Positions 36,373 to 46,684 of a stretch of DNA of 64,000 nt are shown here, in pieces. Each line of letters begins with the position of its first letter. Position 1 is the stretch's first letter. The stretch spans positions 1,922,001 through 1,986,000 of the forward strand of contig CM023534.1 of the NCBI GenBank assembly GCA_013350335.1, in the 5' to 3' direction. The DNA is from Chimonanthus salicifolius (taxonomy: Eukaryota > Streptophyta > Magnoliopsida > Laurales > Calycanthaceae). The translations under genes were made by a program, and so were the position numbers. The notes under the pieces were generated by a model. The model searched no databases. It saw only the letters and a list, made by a program, of their open reading frames with translations, and was not told the DNA's origin.

Positions 36373-37929
36373 CTATAATATACACTAGCAGAAAACATGC
36401 ACTTATTGCTAGCGACTTTAGTCACAACTTTACGGTGAGTAATTCTTTATTCAATTCAAAAAAAAAAATTTAAAAATTAATATAAAAAAATCTTAATCAT
36501 ATCCTTCAAATCACCAAATTTAATTATAAATTATCCTTTTTTTTTCTATTTTTATCAATTTGTATACATATTTTCTTTATTTTTATATAATAACAAAATA
36601 AATTTGAGCAAATCCTTATAACTCACCAAATTTCATTAAAAATTTGTTTCTATAAACAAATTACAACTATTTAATAAAAGAATGATAATCATTTATTTAA
36701 CGGTCACCTGAAATGTCTCTTTTGTATAACATCTTGTCTGATTTCCGCTCTAATAAATACACAGGTCTGAGCTGAGCCCATTATGTTTTACGGCCCAAAT
36801 AATGTCCCAAAGCCCAGAATCTGGATTTTGCCGAACTTCAAAAAAAAAAAAAAATTTGATATTAATAAAAAAAATTCTGACTGGTATTTACTGGATTGCC
36901 GTGGGCTGAACTATTGCACTGTTATGTGGGTCAATAACTATAGTGTGGACGAGCCCGTTGCAAGATTTGAGCCCATAAGCCCACTAAAGAACGATAACCC
37001 TTATCTAAACACTCGATTTTTTTATCCTTATCTGGCCCATTAAAAAGTCAATACTTGAATATGACACCTTAAAAAATTGTGGTGATGGAATTAATCAACT
37101 CATTTTTCTAAAAATTTCAAAAGTTTAAAGAAAAGAATAAATAGAAGTGCTCAAATTTGAAAAACAATGGCTTTATTAATTAAATTAATGTGATTTTAAA
37201 TATATAACATATTCAAACATAAACATTTTGAATGAATTCATTTTAAATGACACTATGACATGTAAATCAGAAAAGAAATTTGCAAATGTATCATGAAAAA
37301 AAAATATTATTGAATATTTTTAACAAAAATTTTGGTGAGTCTAGAACTTTTTTTTTTTTAAATCGACGAGGTTGATAGATTTTTTTTTTTTTTAATGTAG
37401 GGTAAGTGTTCATTCAAAGAGGGAAAGACTCCCTCTTTGGTAGATCTTTTAACTTTTAATTATTAAGAATTTGATTCTATATTAGTTTTTGAAAAAAATT
37501 GACATGAATAAGGCTTGATATAGTGTGGTTTAGAACAATTAATATATTTTGAAAAGTAATTATAATAGTTTAAATTAAATTTACAAATACTATTCTTGAG
37601 ATATTGTTGGCTAAAGATCAAAATATTTTCAAATTTTGTAGCTTTACCTTTTGCCGTGATACTAGAAAAATTGTAGAAAATATAATATTAAAATAAAGAT
37701 ATATTGAATGAAGATATAAATGAGAAATAACAGCTAAAATTAAAATAATTATAGATAAATTTTCCATTAAAGTGCAATATACTGATTTAGGGCAGAAAAT
37801 TAGAAACGAAGGGAAGAAAGAAGGAAAAGAATGAAGTTTGAAACGAATTGAGGACATTATATAAAAACAAAAAATTGTAATTTTTTAATAATACTGTGAT
37901 ATGTTATAATGAAAACAAAAAATTCACAA
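36373..37929. other. AT-rich intergenic DNA
   Basis: The segment 36725-37045 contains GGCCCA words and A runs as in decayed MITEs. No gene. Confidence 0.35.
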
Positions 37930-38300
37930 ATTTTATTTTATTTACCCAGGCCCAATCCGAATTTCTATAAAAAAAAAAAATTAAAACTTATAAAAATGAG
38001 AAAATTATTTTTGATAAAAAAAATGAAAGAAGAGAAGACTTTCCTTTCATGTGAGCCCATTGGATATGAAAAAATGAGTCAATGGACTACAAGTTTTTAA
38101 CTTGGGTGGATTAGTAGTCTAAAATTAATGGGTAAAAATAAATAAATAATTTAAATATTAATTTTAATTCAATTTGGTTAAGCTCAAATCTATTTAACTG
38201 GACTGAATATATTTCGACTTAGATCAGATTGGATCAGTCTTAAAAATTGTTTAGGAAATGCATAATCCAAATCAGAATTTTTTCCTTTTTTACCACCCTA
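37930..38300. mobile_element. hAT-like MITE related to 13330-13789
   Basis: Shares, in order, CCCAATCCGAATTT-A-AAAAA, AGAAAATTATTTTT, GTAGTCTAAAATTAATGGGTAAAAATAAATAAAT and ACCACCCTA near the right end with the element at 13330. The left end is not defined. Confidence 0.55.
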
Positions 38301-39055
38301 AATTCAAATTTCTATAATATAATAAAATTGATGAGTGCAATTAAAATAAAAAATAGTAACCCTAAATGTGTTGAATGGTGATAAGGGCATCTTGGAAGTG
38401 ATTTCCTAGTGGACTCACAGTATTGATGGGTGAGTCGACGATGATATTGACTCGATAAAATAATCAATGATATTGTCCATATATTCATCAAATGTAGGTC
38501 CCACCACAAGTGGGCCATTTCAATAAATAAATAAAACATTGAATTATATATTTTCCTGTCACATTCCAAAATGGATGATTACATTACATCCAAACATTTA
38601 TTTATGTACCATCTGTACGGATGATATCGACCACTGCAACCTTCTAATCAAAGGCAAGAACAACTCAACAATGTCAAGTCTCTTAAATAGTATTTAAATC
38701 TGGAAAAAAAAATGTTAGATTCTTTAGAATTTTTTACTGCTATTATTAAGAGGTCGCTCGTCAATTCTTTTTTTTATTTTATTTTAAATATATCTATAGA
38801 AAAAATTATGTTTAAAGTTTATTCATATTATCCAACACGTCTTATGAAATTTGACACCATCTTACGTTGTACAAACCTAATATTTCCATTTTCGCCTCGA
38901 AGTATTTATTTTCATTGAGAATGTACAGAGTGATGTCTCAATGATAAAAGAAAACCTCCAATTTTTTCTCATTAAATTTTCCTATCCTCACATAAGAAAT
39001 GGATTCTTTGAAAAAATAAAGATTTTTTTTTTTTTTTTTATGTTCTTGACAATGA
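38301..39055. other. AT-rich intergenic DNA
   Basis: No gene or recognised element. Confidence 0.35.
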
Positions 39056-39217
39056 AGTTTTTTTTTACAAAGGGGAATCCTTACCAACTCCTTTGGCATA
39101 AGTCACTCCTAAACCTCTTTGCATACCCACACAGGACGGCTCCGGTTAACGTCGCTGGGACTCGAATTAGTGACCTCGTGCTTTCTGAGGCGAGAAAGTA
39201 ACTAGTTGAGCAATGTT
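39056..39217 (-). mobile_element. SINE-like copy
   Basis: On the minus strand, CCCAACATTGCTCAACTAGTTACTTTC (box-A-like) precedes TAATTCGAGTCCCAGCG (box B), then GTTAACCGGAGCC and GTGTGGGTATGCAAAG, ending near a T run at 39058-39065 (the poly(A) tail). Confidence 0.6.
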
Positions 39218-41034
39218 GGGTTCTTGACAAAGAAGCGTTATAATATGGAAGAAGAAAGAATGATCTTATTTTCCACACTCTTCATTTCTATTAGAGAATT
39301 AGTGATAAATAACTCCTTACGAAAATCGTATTTTCTACAAATCAATTTTTCTATTAAAATTTAAAAATTTAAGTCTCAAATGTCAGTATGATATTTAGTG
39401 ATTTCATATTTTTAAAACAATCCAAAATATACCAATTTTTTCATATACATGGTAGGCCTAAAACTAAAAAATTTAGTAAACATTTTGTGTATTGACCAGA
39501 GTTTTTCTTAGACTAAGATAATATGACAAATATGGGCAGTCTAACTTACCAAATCCAATTACTTAATAGACAATGTAAATCTAACCTTTGAAATTACACT
39601 ACTCACACTCAATTATTAAGTTAGGCAAGAGAGGCATGTTAGCACATTGGTTAGATTGGGAAATCTTGTATTAAATTAGGTATAAAGGTGAGGGACTATT
39701 AGGTTTATTGTCCTTAGCTGGTAGCAATGAGTAAGCTCAACCACCTAATTACAATACTTATTGACTCAATTGACTAAATCAAACTTGATTTGATCATTTG
39801 GTGGGTCAATACAAATCATACTTAATAATGGTAGAAAAATATTCAAATGCATCAAATAGAATATCATGAATTGAATTGAGAATGGGGTTTATATTTATTT
39901 ACCCTCATTTCTTCTTAACATCAATTTTAATGATCAAGGGCTGTACTTGAACGAAGGTTAAATTTTGCAGGGGTTACCTAGAGTTATCATTGACGAAGAG
40001 TTACTCTAGATATTATAAATACCCTATTGCTTGAAAGGATTTTTAAAAGTATGAGGAGATGAGTAAAAAATTAAATTTTTATCCGACTAATTTTCATAAC
40101 ATAGGCTAGCCTCTCTGCCCACGTATAAGTTGGATAATTCTAACGGAAGTGGTCTTTTTGGTTGGAGTGGGAATCAAACTCTCATGACTCCTATCTCCTG
40201 AAGCAGATTCGTGACCATCACTCCAACCCGTTTGAGTTTCTTCTTATACATAGGTTATCTCTTTATATGCTCAATTCTACCTAATTTAACTCTATTTCAA
40301 AATGGAATTTTAGACTAAGCATTGTAATACAATTTGATTGCAGAAAATTTTGAATATATCTAAGTAATTAGATTTCTTGAATAGAATTTCTTGACTGACA
40401 AGTTTTATAATCTAAAATAAGCTCAAAAAAGATTATTCCACAAAATAATAGTTACTTTAAGAGTAGAGAAAAAACAAAAGTGAATTAGCCAATGTTGACA
40501 AAAGTGAATTGAGAAATGGAAACATATAATGGGAAGGTGGAGAGGACCAAATAGTCAAAAAGAAAGAAGGGAGAGGTAGGAATGATGAGACATCTTTGAT
40601 GGTGGCAATAGCCCATTTTAGTTGGTTTTGTCAAGGCTTGCTTATCTGCAATTTCTGATTTGTCTAAGTTAGGAGCATTAGCATTGCATGTTCCCTTTGA
40701 GATTTGACCAGAATTATGGCCCATTTCTTAGTGGAACCAGCCACAAAGGGACTTATATATGGCTGGCAATGGACCCTCTTTTCTTAGGTTTATGAGCCTG
40801 TCTCGCCCACTGAAGCTGGATCACTTTCCTGTTTGTCTTTTTTTTTTCCTTCTTTTTTTTTTTCTTTTCCTTTTTTGTAGATCTATTTGGAATTTGAATC
40901 AACGTTGAGCATCTTTAACTGTTCATGTCAAAATTCTAAAGTGTTGGACTGATATATAGTTTCACACTTTGACCATGTTCGATTAGAATATCATAAATCT
41001 TATCCCAAGTTTTCTCTTTTACTATCTCAATCTC
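39218..41034. other. Intergenic DNA
   Basis: A further SINE-like fragment lies at about 40085-40235 (GGGAATCAAACTCTCATGACTCC, CTCCTGAAGCAGATTCGTGACC). The patch 40560-40830 is less AT-rich, with a TTATATATGG TATA-like word at about 40750, but no open frame or RNA gene could be recognised. Confidence 0.35.
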
Positions 41035-41268
41035 AAGCGTCAAATTATAGGCCAATATATGTTCTATCAGCCCACAGCTGATAGGATATATATCGGCCTA
41101 GTAAGAGAGATATCGACGATATTTATAGGATATATCGGCCGATATATAAAAAAAAAAAATTGAAAAAAAAAAGTAATAATATCAACTGAAGAGAAAGAAA
41201 AATATCGGCCAATATATCAGTATTGCCGGTATTGATATATTCGTAGGCCCTTTTTTTAATCCCTACTC
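41035..41268. mobile_element. MITE-like element with TATCGGCCGATAT palindromes
   Basis: Contains ATATATCGGCCTAG, ATATATCGGCCGATATAT and AATATCGGCCAATAT words around an A-rich centre, and ends TTTTTAATCCCTA (inverse TAGGGATTAAAAA). Same family as 31893-32185. Confidence 0.5.
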
Positions 41269-42041
41269 AATCTACACGAATGTGATAAAAAAATATATTC
41301 AGTTTGTCTTTTTATCCACATGTTATCATTTAAATAATGAAAAGGTGCATCAATGTCTCTTATTACCAAAACACGGGTGCCGCTATCAATCAGCTACATT
41401 TGAGTGTATATTTTTACTCTTTTTTTTTTTTTAATTAACATGTAAAAAACCGCGGGATACCAGGTGTAAAACCTCAATGGATGAGTCCACTACCTCTAAA
41501 TCACACCAAGGTTAAGCCATAGAGCTGAACCCGCAATCTCCCGCTTCATGAGATAGAAGGTAACGACCTTCAATGCATTGTGACATACTACATTTTTGGC
41601 TTTTTTAAATCTTTGTTAGAGAAGGAAGCTAATTAGATGACTTTTTTATTTTTATAAAGCAAGGATGCACATAAAATGTATTACTTTTAGATTTACTTAA
41701 AAAATACTCTCTTTTATCTTTTATAAATCTTAATATTTTATGCACTTTATCGTGAAACGATTTATTAAGAATTTTTTTAAACACTCCGCCAACTCATCTT
41801 ATCTATTAAATTTAACATATTCTCTCTTAAATCATTGAAAGTCTAAATTCTAATATTAAAGTCTAATTTTATCTTTGATAGATGAAAAGGTGAAAGAGCA
41901 ACATGGGAAAATTCTCAAAACTATATCAATTTTAAGAAAATGTTTCGGGTGTACAAATCTATTATCGGTTAGCCCTTTAACATGGTCTTGTACTGTTCTA
42001 TATGGCAAGGTGGCCAATATTTTTAATTTTTATATTCTTTA
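41269..42041 (-). other. Intergenic DNA with a SINE family A copy
   Basis: A SINE family A copy (minus) occupies about 41410-41580: T run, AACATGTAAAAAACCGCGGGATACC, GAGCTGAACCCGCAATCTCCCGC. The remainder is AT-rich and empty. Confidence 0.55.
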
Positions 42042-42359
42042 TAGGGGTGAAACTTAAAACACGAGTCGAGAAATAAGTGGGTTTGAGTTATGTATTTGTA
42101 TATTTTGAGTCGGGTTGAGTTGGAAAAATAAAAATCTGTATGAAATTCGAATTTGATTGGATTGAGAAATTTAAAATTAACTCGACTCGACTCGATGTAA
42201 CCTGACTCGACCTGAGTGCATCAAGTTATAAAACAACACTCAGATTGACTCCGGTCAGAAATTTGGATTGAATAATTCGGGTCAGCCATTTAGGTCAGGT
42301 TGGGTCGAATTCAATAAATTTTGACATGGGTTCCTGATCCAATCCAAGATTCAACCCTA
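42042..42359. mobile_element. hAT-type MITE with perfect 8 bp target duplication
   Basis: The 318 bp element starts TAGGGGTGAAACTTAAAAC and ends AAGATTCAACCCTA. It is flanked by ATTCTTTA at 42034-42041 and 42360-42367, an exact 8 bp duplication. The interior has GAGTCGGGTTGAGTTGG, ACTCGACTCGACTCGATG and GGGTCGAATTCAATAAATT words shared with 28684-28946 (inverted there) and 59030-59345. Confidence 0.92.
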
Positions 42360-44091
42360 ATTCTTTATGATGAATTAAAAAATAATTTAACAAATTAATA
42401 TTGTTGTATTTCTATTGATTCACTGTTATAGAGCGTCACCAACCATTAGTATCTACCCTTGGATCTTGAATCTTGATAATGGATTAGCTCTTTGTATATT
42501 TTTATATTTTCACTTACGTCTTAACTAAGGACAAAATGGGCTGGGCCCCTCTGATGAGGATTAGACCCAAATGGGCTTATGCTGCCAACTGATCAAGATG
42601 TGGACCCCGTACCTAAAAAATTGGCATAGTCGTAGGAATATTTGGGGTAGAGTCACCCAAGTGTTTTAACTTTTGATTTCTGATTAAAATATCAAATCCT
42701 AATCGGAAATAACGGCGATAATTCACCAAATGTGTCCTTGTCACTGGTTTCTTTCTTTCTTTCTTTTTTTTTCCAAAGCAGCAATAATGGTTCCACGTCA
42801 TAAATTTGACAAAAATACTGTTATTTTTTATAATAAAGGATACTAGTATACATCTTCATCGATTAGATGATGTAGAGTAGACGAAAGAATAAATTTGATG
42901 TCCTTTGTTAGCAAAAATACTAATCTCTCTTATTCATGTCCATCTTCATGTAGATCAAAATTCGACTACCGGCCATAAAAATATTTGTAAAACAAGGTGT
43001 CTTCAATGAAATAGACATAACTTTGTCCTACGAACTCCAGTCAAAGTGATTTCGGAAGCGTTGGAAAGAAGAATCCGAGAGCTACGCAAGGGTCTTTTGA
43101 AGGGCTCATTTATTATGAGCCTAATCTACAGAGGCGATTCAACATCGTTTGTCTATCCAAAAACGCAGTCAAAGTTCGACATCAAAGTTTAACTGCTATT
43201 ATCTACTGATCCATAGAGATTTTGAAGATGTCCCATAAGTGACCTTTGATGTATTTATTAGTCTATATAATAAATTATATTTACTATTTTATGACTTACT
43301 AGACGGTCGCGGAATCATCTGATCTCTATCAATTTCTTTGATGTTATTTAAATTTATTGAGTTGGGCACCTCATCATTCTCGCTCAATTTCACTAATACA
43401 AAATGAGGTCATATCATAAATCGAGTTTTAAAAGAAAAGAACATCTAACCCATCATCCAATCTAACAATGTGTAAATCAACTAATGAAAAAGACTTCAAC
43501 TTGATCCTTAAAAATCGAGTTTATATTGAGTGTGTCAACACATTGGTTGACTCGATACAACTCACTCAATAAATTGACGAGTTTGAATTAAAAATTCAAA
43601 ATAAATGAGTTGATTGCCTGAGTCAAAATCAGAGATGTCACTAATCTCCTTAACACGCAAGAAGAACGAAAGTTTATAATATAATCAGCCTTTTAAGCTT
43701 AAGTTCTAATCTGCCACGTCACAAAATTCGTCCCACGTTTGGATAAATATTCATTTCACCTTTCAAACAAACAACAAACATGATTTATTATTTTATGGCC
43801 ACTTGCATGCTAATTACAAAAAAATCATCATTATAAGATATTTATGATGGATAATTATTCAAAGTTGTCATAGTTTTAAAATTAGACAAGTCTAATCATA
43901 AAATACATGGATTAAAAATAGTTAATGTCTCAATCACTATCATTTACAAATAACACGAGCAATTAAAGTGATATATAGCCTCACCATGGATCGTTGGCGC
44001 TACTAAGAATAGCAAATGTCTGAATCACTATCCTTTACAAACAATACGAGCAATTAAAGTATAATAATATGAAAACCAATTGAGGCTAGAT
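42360..44091. other. Intergenic DNA
   Basis: No gene or recognised element. Confidence 0.4.
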
Positions 44092-44366
44092 TGTTAGGAA
44101 TGGTGTCTCAAGTATTATATATAAAATCACTAGTTTCTTAAATTAGGCGATGTGAGACTCTCTTACTACTTCACAGCCTCCCTCATATGTAGTGGTTGCA
44201 CGTGAAACTTTCTCCGGTACCATGTTAGAAAATCATGACTTGATACATTCTTGAAGTAGAACTCACTCTCAAAAGCTAGTCATTGAGAGAATGGTGCCTC
44301 AAGTGTTACATAAAGTCATTGGTTTCTCAAATTAAACTGATGTAGGACTCTCTTGTCACTTCCTGT
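44092..44366 (-). mobile_element. Second TRIM-like element, minus strand
   Basis: Two related direct repeats, 44092-44173 and 44223-~44366, flank a 49 bp interior. Next to the right repeat is CTCCGGTACCA (44212-44222), the inverse of a Met-tRNA-type primer-binding site. Next to the left repeat is CAGCCTCCCTC, the inverse of a purine tract. Both repeats end (minus sense) in TAACA. The left LTR is shorter by an internal ~60 bp deletion. Confidence 0.65.
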
Positions 44367-45188
44367 GAATGAATATCTCGAGCCAATATTCTGATATTAG
44401 TATCAAACATATCAGTATCAAACAATGGTAGACTCTATGCCCATGCTCTAATCAATATGCCAAACCTATCTACTAAGCTAGACCCAATCAAGGCCAGGCA
44501 CATAAAAACATTATTGATCTACAAGCCAGGCCCTATCTGAAGTCCAAGGCCCAGTTTGTCTATTCTGGAGTCTTTCTAAACATCAGGCTCAGCAATTAAA
44601 TGGCAAGTCCTGTCTAGATTTTTGTTCACATTAACTAATGACCTTGACAACGCCTGGTCCACCATTTCTCCATCATGATAAATTGATAAGCCCAAATAAT
44701 TATAATATTATATGACATATTACTTCACTAATCATTGAAGGCTTAACTATATATTTTAAATAAAACAGCATTATATATTTATATCTAATGATAGATAAAA
44801 CTTTATAATATTTATATATGATATTGTTGTAGAAACCCAGATTGATCCAGAATAGTAGAAATACCAACCAATCTTGATCCATTTCAATTTTCGTTTCTGC
44901 TTAACACACACAACAAATATTATACAATTTTTGTCTAAATAATTAATAAAGTAGTTAAATTCCAGCCTGATATGTGACAATGACTTTGACCCTAGCCTTA
45001 CCCAGTAAGCAACCAGGCCAAAACATGTACCAAATGGACCCGACCCACCATTACAATCGAGTTGGACCTGATCCTAGTCAGTTAGCACTAAGACCCAATG
45101 GGCCAGCCTTATTCAATAGACTGCCTAGGTCTAATCTTTATCATTAGCTATTCTTTTTCAAATTTTTCTTACTATCCAGATATCAACC
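44367..45188. other. Intergenic DNA
   Basis: Segments 44480-44600 and 44980-45130 contain repeated GGCCCA/CAGGCC words in A/T-rich context, probably decayed MITEs. No gene. Confidence 0.35.
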
Positions 45189-45397
45189 TTGTAATATTTT
45201 CCAATTAAGCATTAGTCTATATGAAACTTTTGTTCAAAAAAATGGCTAAACATCATTTTGTAATATTTTCCAATTAAGCATTAGTCTATATGAAACTTTT
45301 GTTCAAAGAAATGGCTAAAATTCATTTTGTAATATTTTCCAATTAAGCATTAGTCTATATGAAACTTTTGTTCAAAGAAATGGCTAAAATTCATTTC
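45189..45397. repeat. 3 x 69 bp tandem repeat
   Basis: Units begin TTGTAATATTTTCCAATTAAGC at 45189, 45258 and 45327. Units 2 and 3 are almost identical, and unit 1 differs at a few bases near its end (AAAAAAATGGCTAAACAT). Confidence 0.95.
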
Positions 45398-46684
45398 ATG
45401 CTGACCTCAACTCTCTTACATTGAACATAGGTGAACATTATATATGGCTTTCCTATTATAAATCTGAGAAGGCATGAATCCACGTACAAAGTTTTAGATA
45501 GCTAAAACTCCACCACCGTACCTTCTCATTGACAAAACCTGTCCTAGGAAGGCATCCAATAGAACCCTGAGAGGTTGGCTTAATGGTCAAAACCCGCTCT
45601 TATTTGCAGAAAGTCCTGAAATCAAGTCTTCCTCAACACAAAAAAAGGTCACTCCTCATTTGTTATGTGTTCGGAGTATGTAAATTAAGATGTTCACACG
45701 TCTCAAGGATTAGTCAGATGAGACAACCTGAACACCTTGGCCGATAACGATTTTTTAACCCCTGACCCTAAGTTTAGGCAATTAGGAGCAATAGAGAAAT
45801 TGAATTTTCTCAATGGCTGTTTATAAATCCTCAGAAAAATATTTTATTCAAATAAAAGGAACTATTTACAGGCATAAAGCAAAATAGACAGAGAGCTCGC
45901 AGCTGCTCTGCAAACGTTAGTTAAAATCCTTTCAGGATTGAAAATCTTCATGAAAAGAAACCCATCAATACTTTTTACCACAGAAATGCAATCAACAAAC
46001 TGCATCATAACATAAATTACTCTTCTTGAATTATTTGTGGGGTAGAGGACAACCCATTACATCATTCTTCAAAAGGTTACTCTTAAGTCCAGCCTGAAGC
46101 CACGCATCTATGCTGCCCTGAAATTAAAGAATGCATGAAATAAACCATTTTGGATATCAAATGTGCCAGTGGTTGGAAGAGTTCTCAGTACAAACACACG
46201 CAGGAGTGATAGAATGATGGACCCACCTTCATTAATATGGTGCCATGGTCGTTGATGACCGTAGAGTTTGAGAGGAAAGAGTGGTTTACTAGGCAAGGAG
46301 AAAAATTCATATTTGTTAATTAGTAACATGTACAACAGATTTCAGGAGAACCCAACTTCCACGGGAAACTAACAAGTATTGACTTCCCAACAGTAAATAA
46401 AAATCATCTCTTTAATCACCATAGTTTCTGCAACGAATGATGCACTGCGTTCTTTATTTTGTCAAATAGAAGTAAGACACAATGAGTTACTGATTGCTAC
46501 CAAGTTTGGGAAAGCTATGAAGAGAAGTCGTCAAAATTCCCAAAGAGCAACTAGAGTCATGGCTTGGAAGATGCAAAACACTCCCAAGTTCTAGTGGCAA
46601 GACTTCTAAAATAACCCATTTAAAGAACTAGCATCATATCTTACCAGAACTGCTTAGAGTGGACATATTGAAGCCATTACATGG
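45398..46684. other. Intergenic DNA, SINE-like copy and 3' UTR of the TFIIS-N gene
   Basis: A plus-strand SINE-like copy lies at about 45568-45765: GAGGTTGGCTTAATGGTC (box-A-like), GAAATCAAGTCTTCC (box-B-like), then CACACGTCTCAAGGATTAGTC and a T run. Above about 45850 the minus-strand 3' UTR of the TFIIS-N gene probably begins. Confidence 0.45.
46118..46644 (-). other. Probable 3'-UTR intron of the TFIIS-N gene
   Basis: On the minus strand a strong donor CTG/GTAAGATA begins at 46644, 40 bases after the stop codon, and a strong acceptor TTTAATTTCAG/GGCAGC ends at 46118. Splicing here would leave a terminal non-coding exon from 46117 downward. This is motif-based and not proven. Confidence 0.5.

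Noticed and set aside
40560..40830. A possible microRNA precursor or small gene near a TATA-like word
   Set aside because: I could not fold a convincing hairpin by eye and found no match to a mature plant miRNA that I know.
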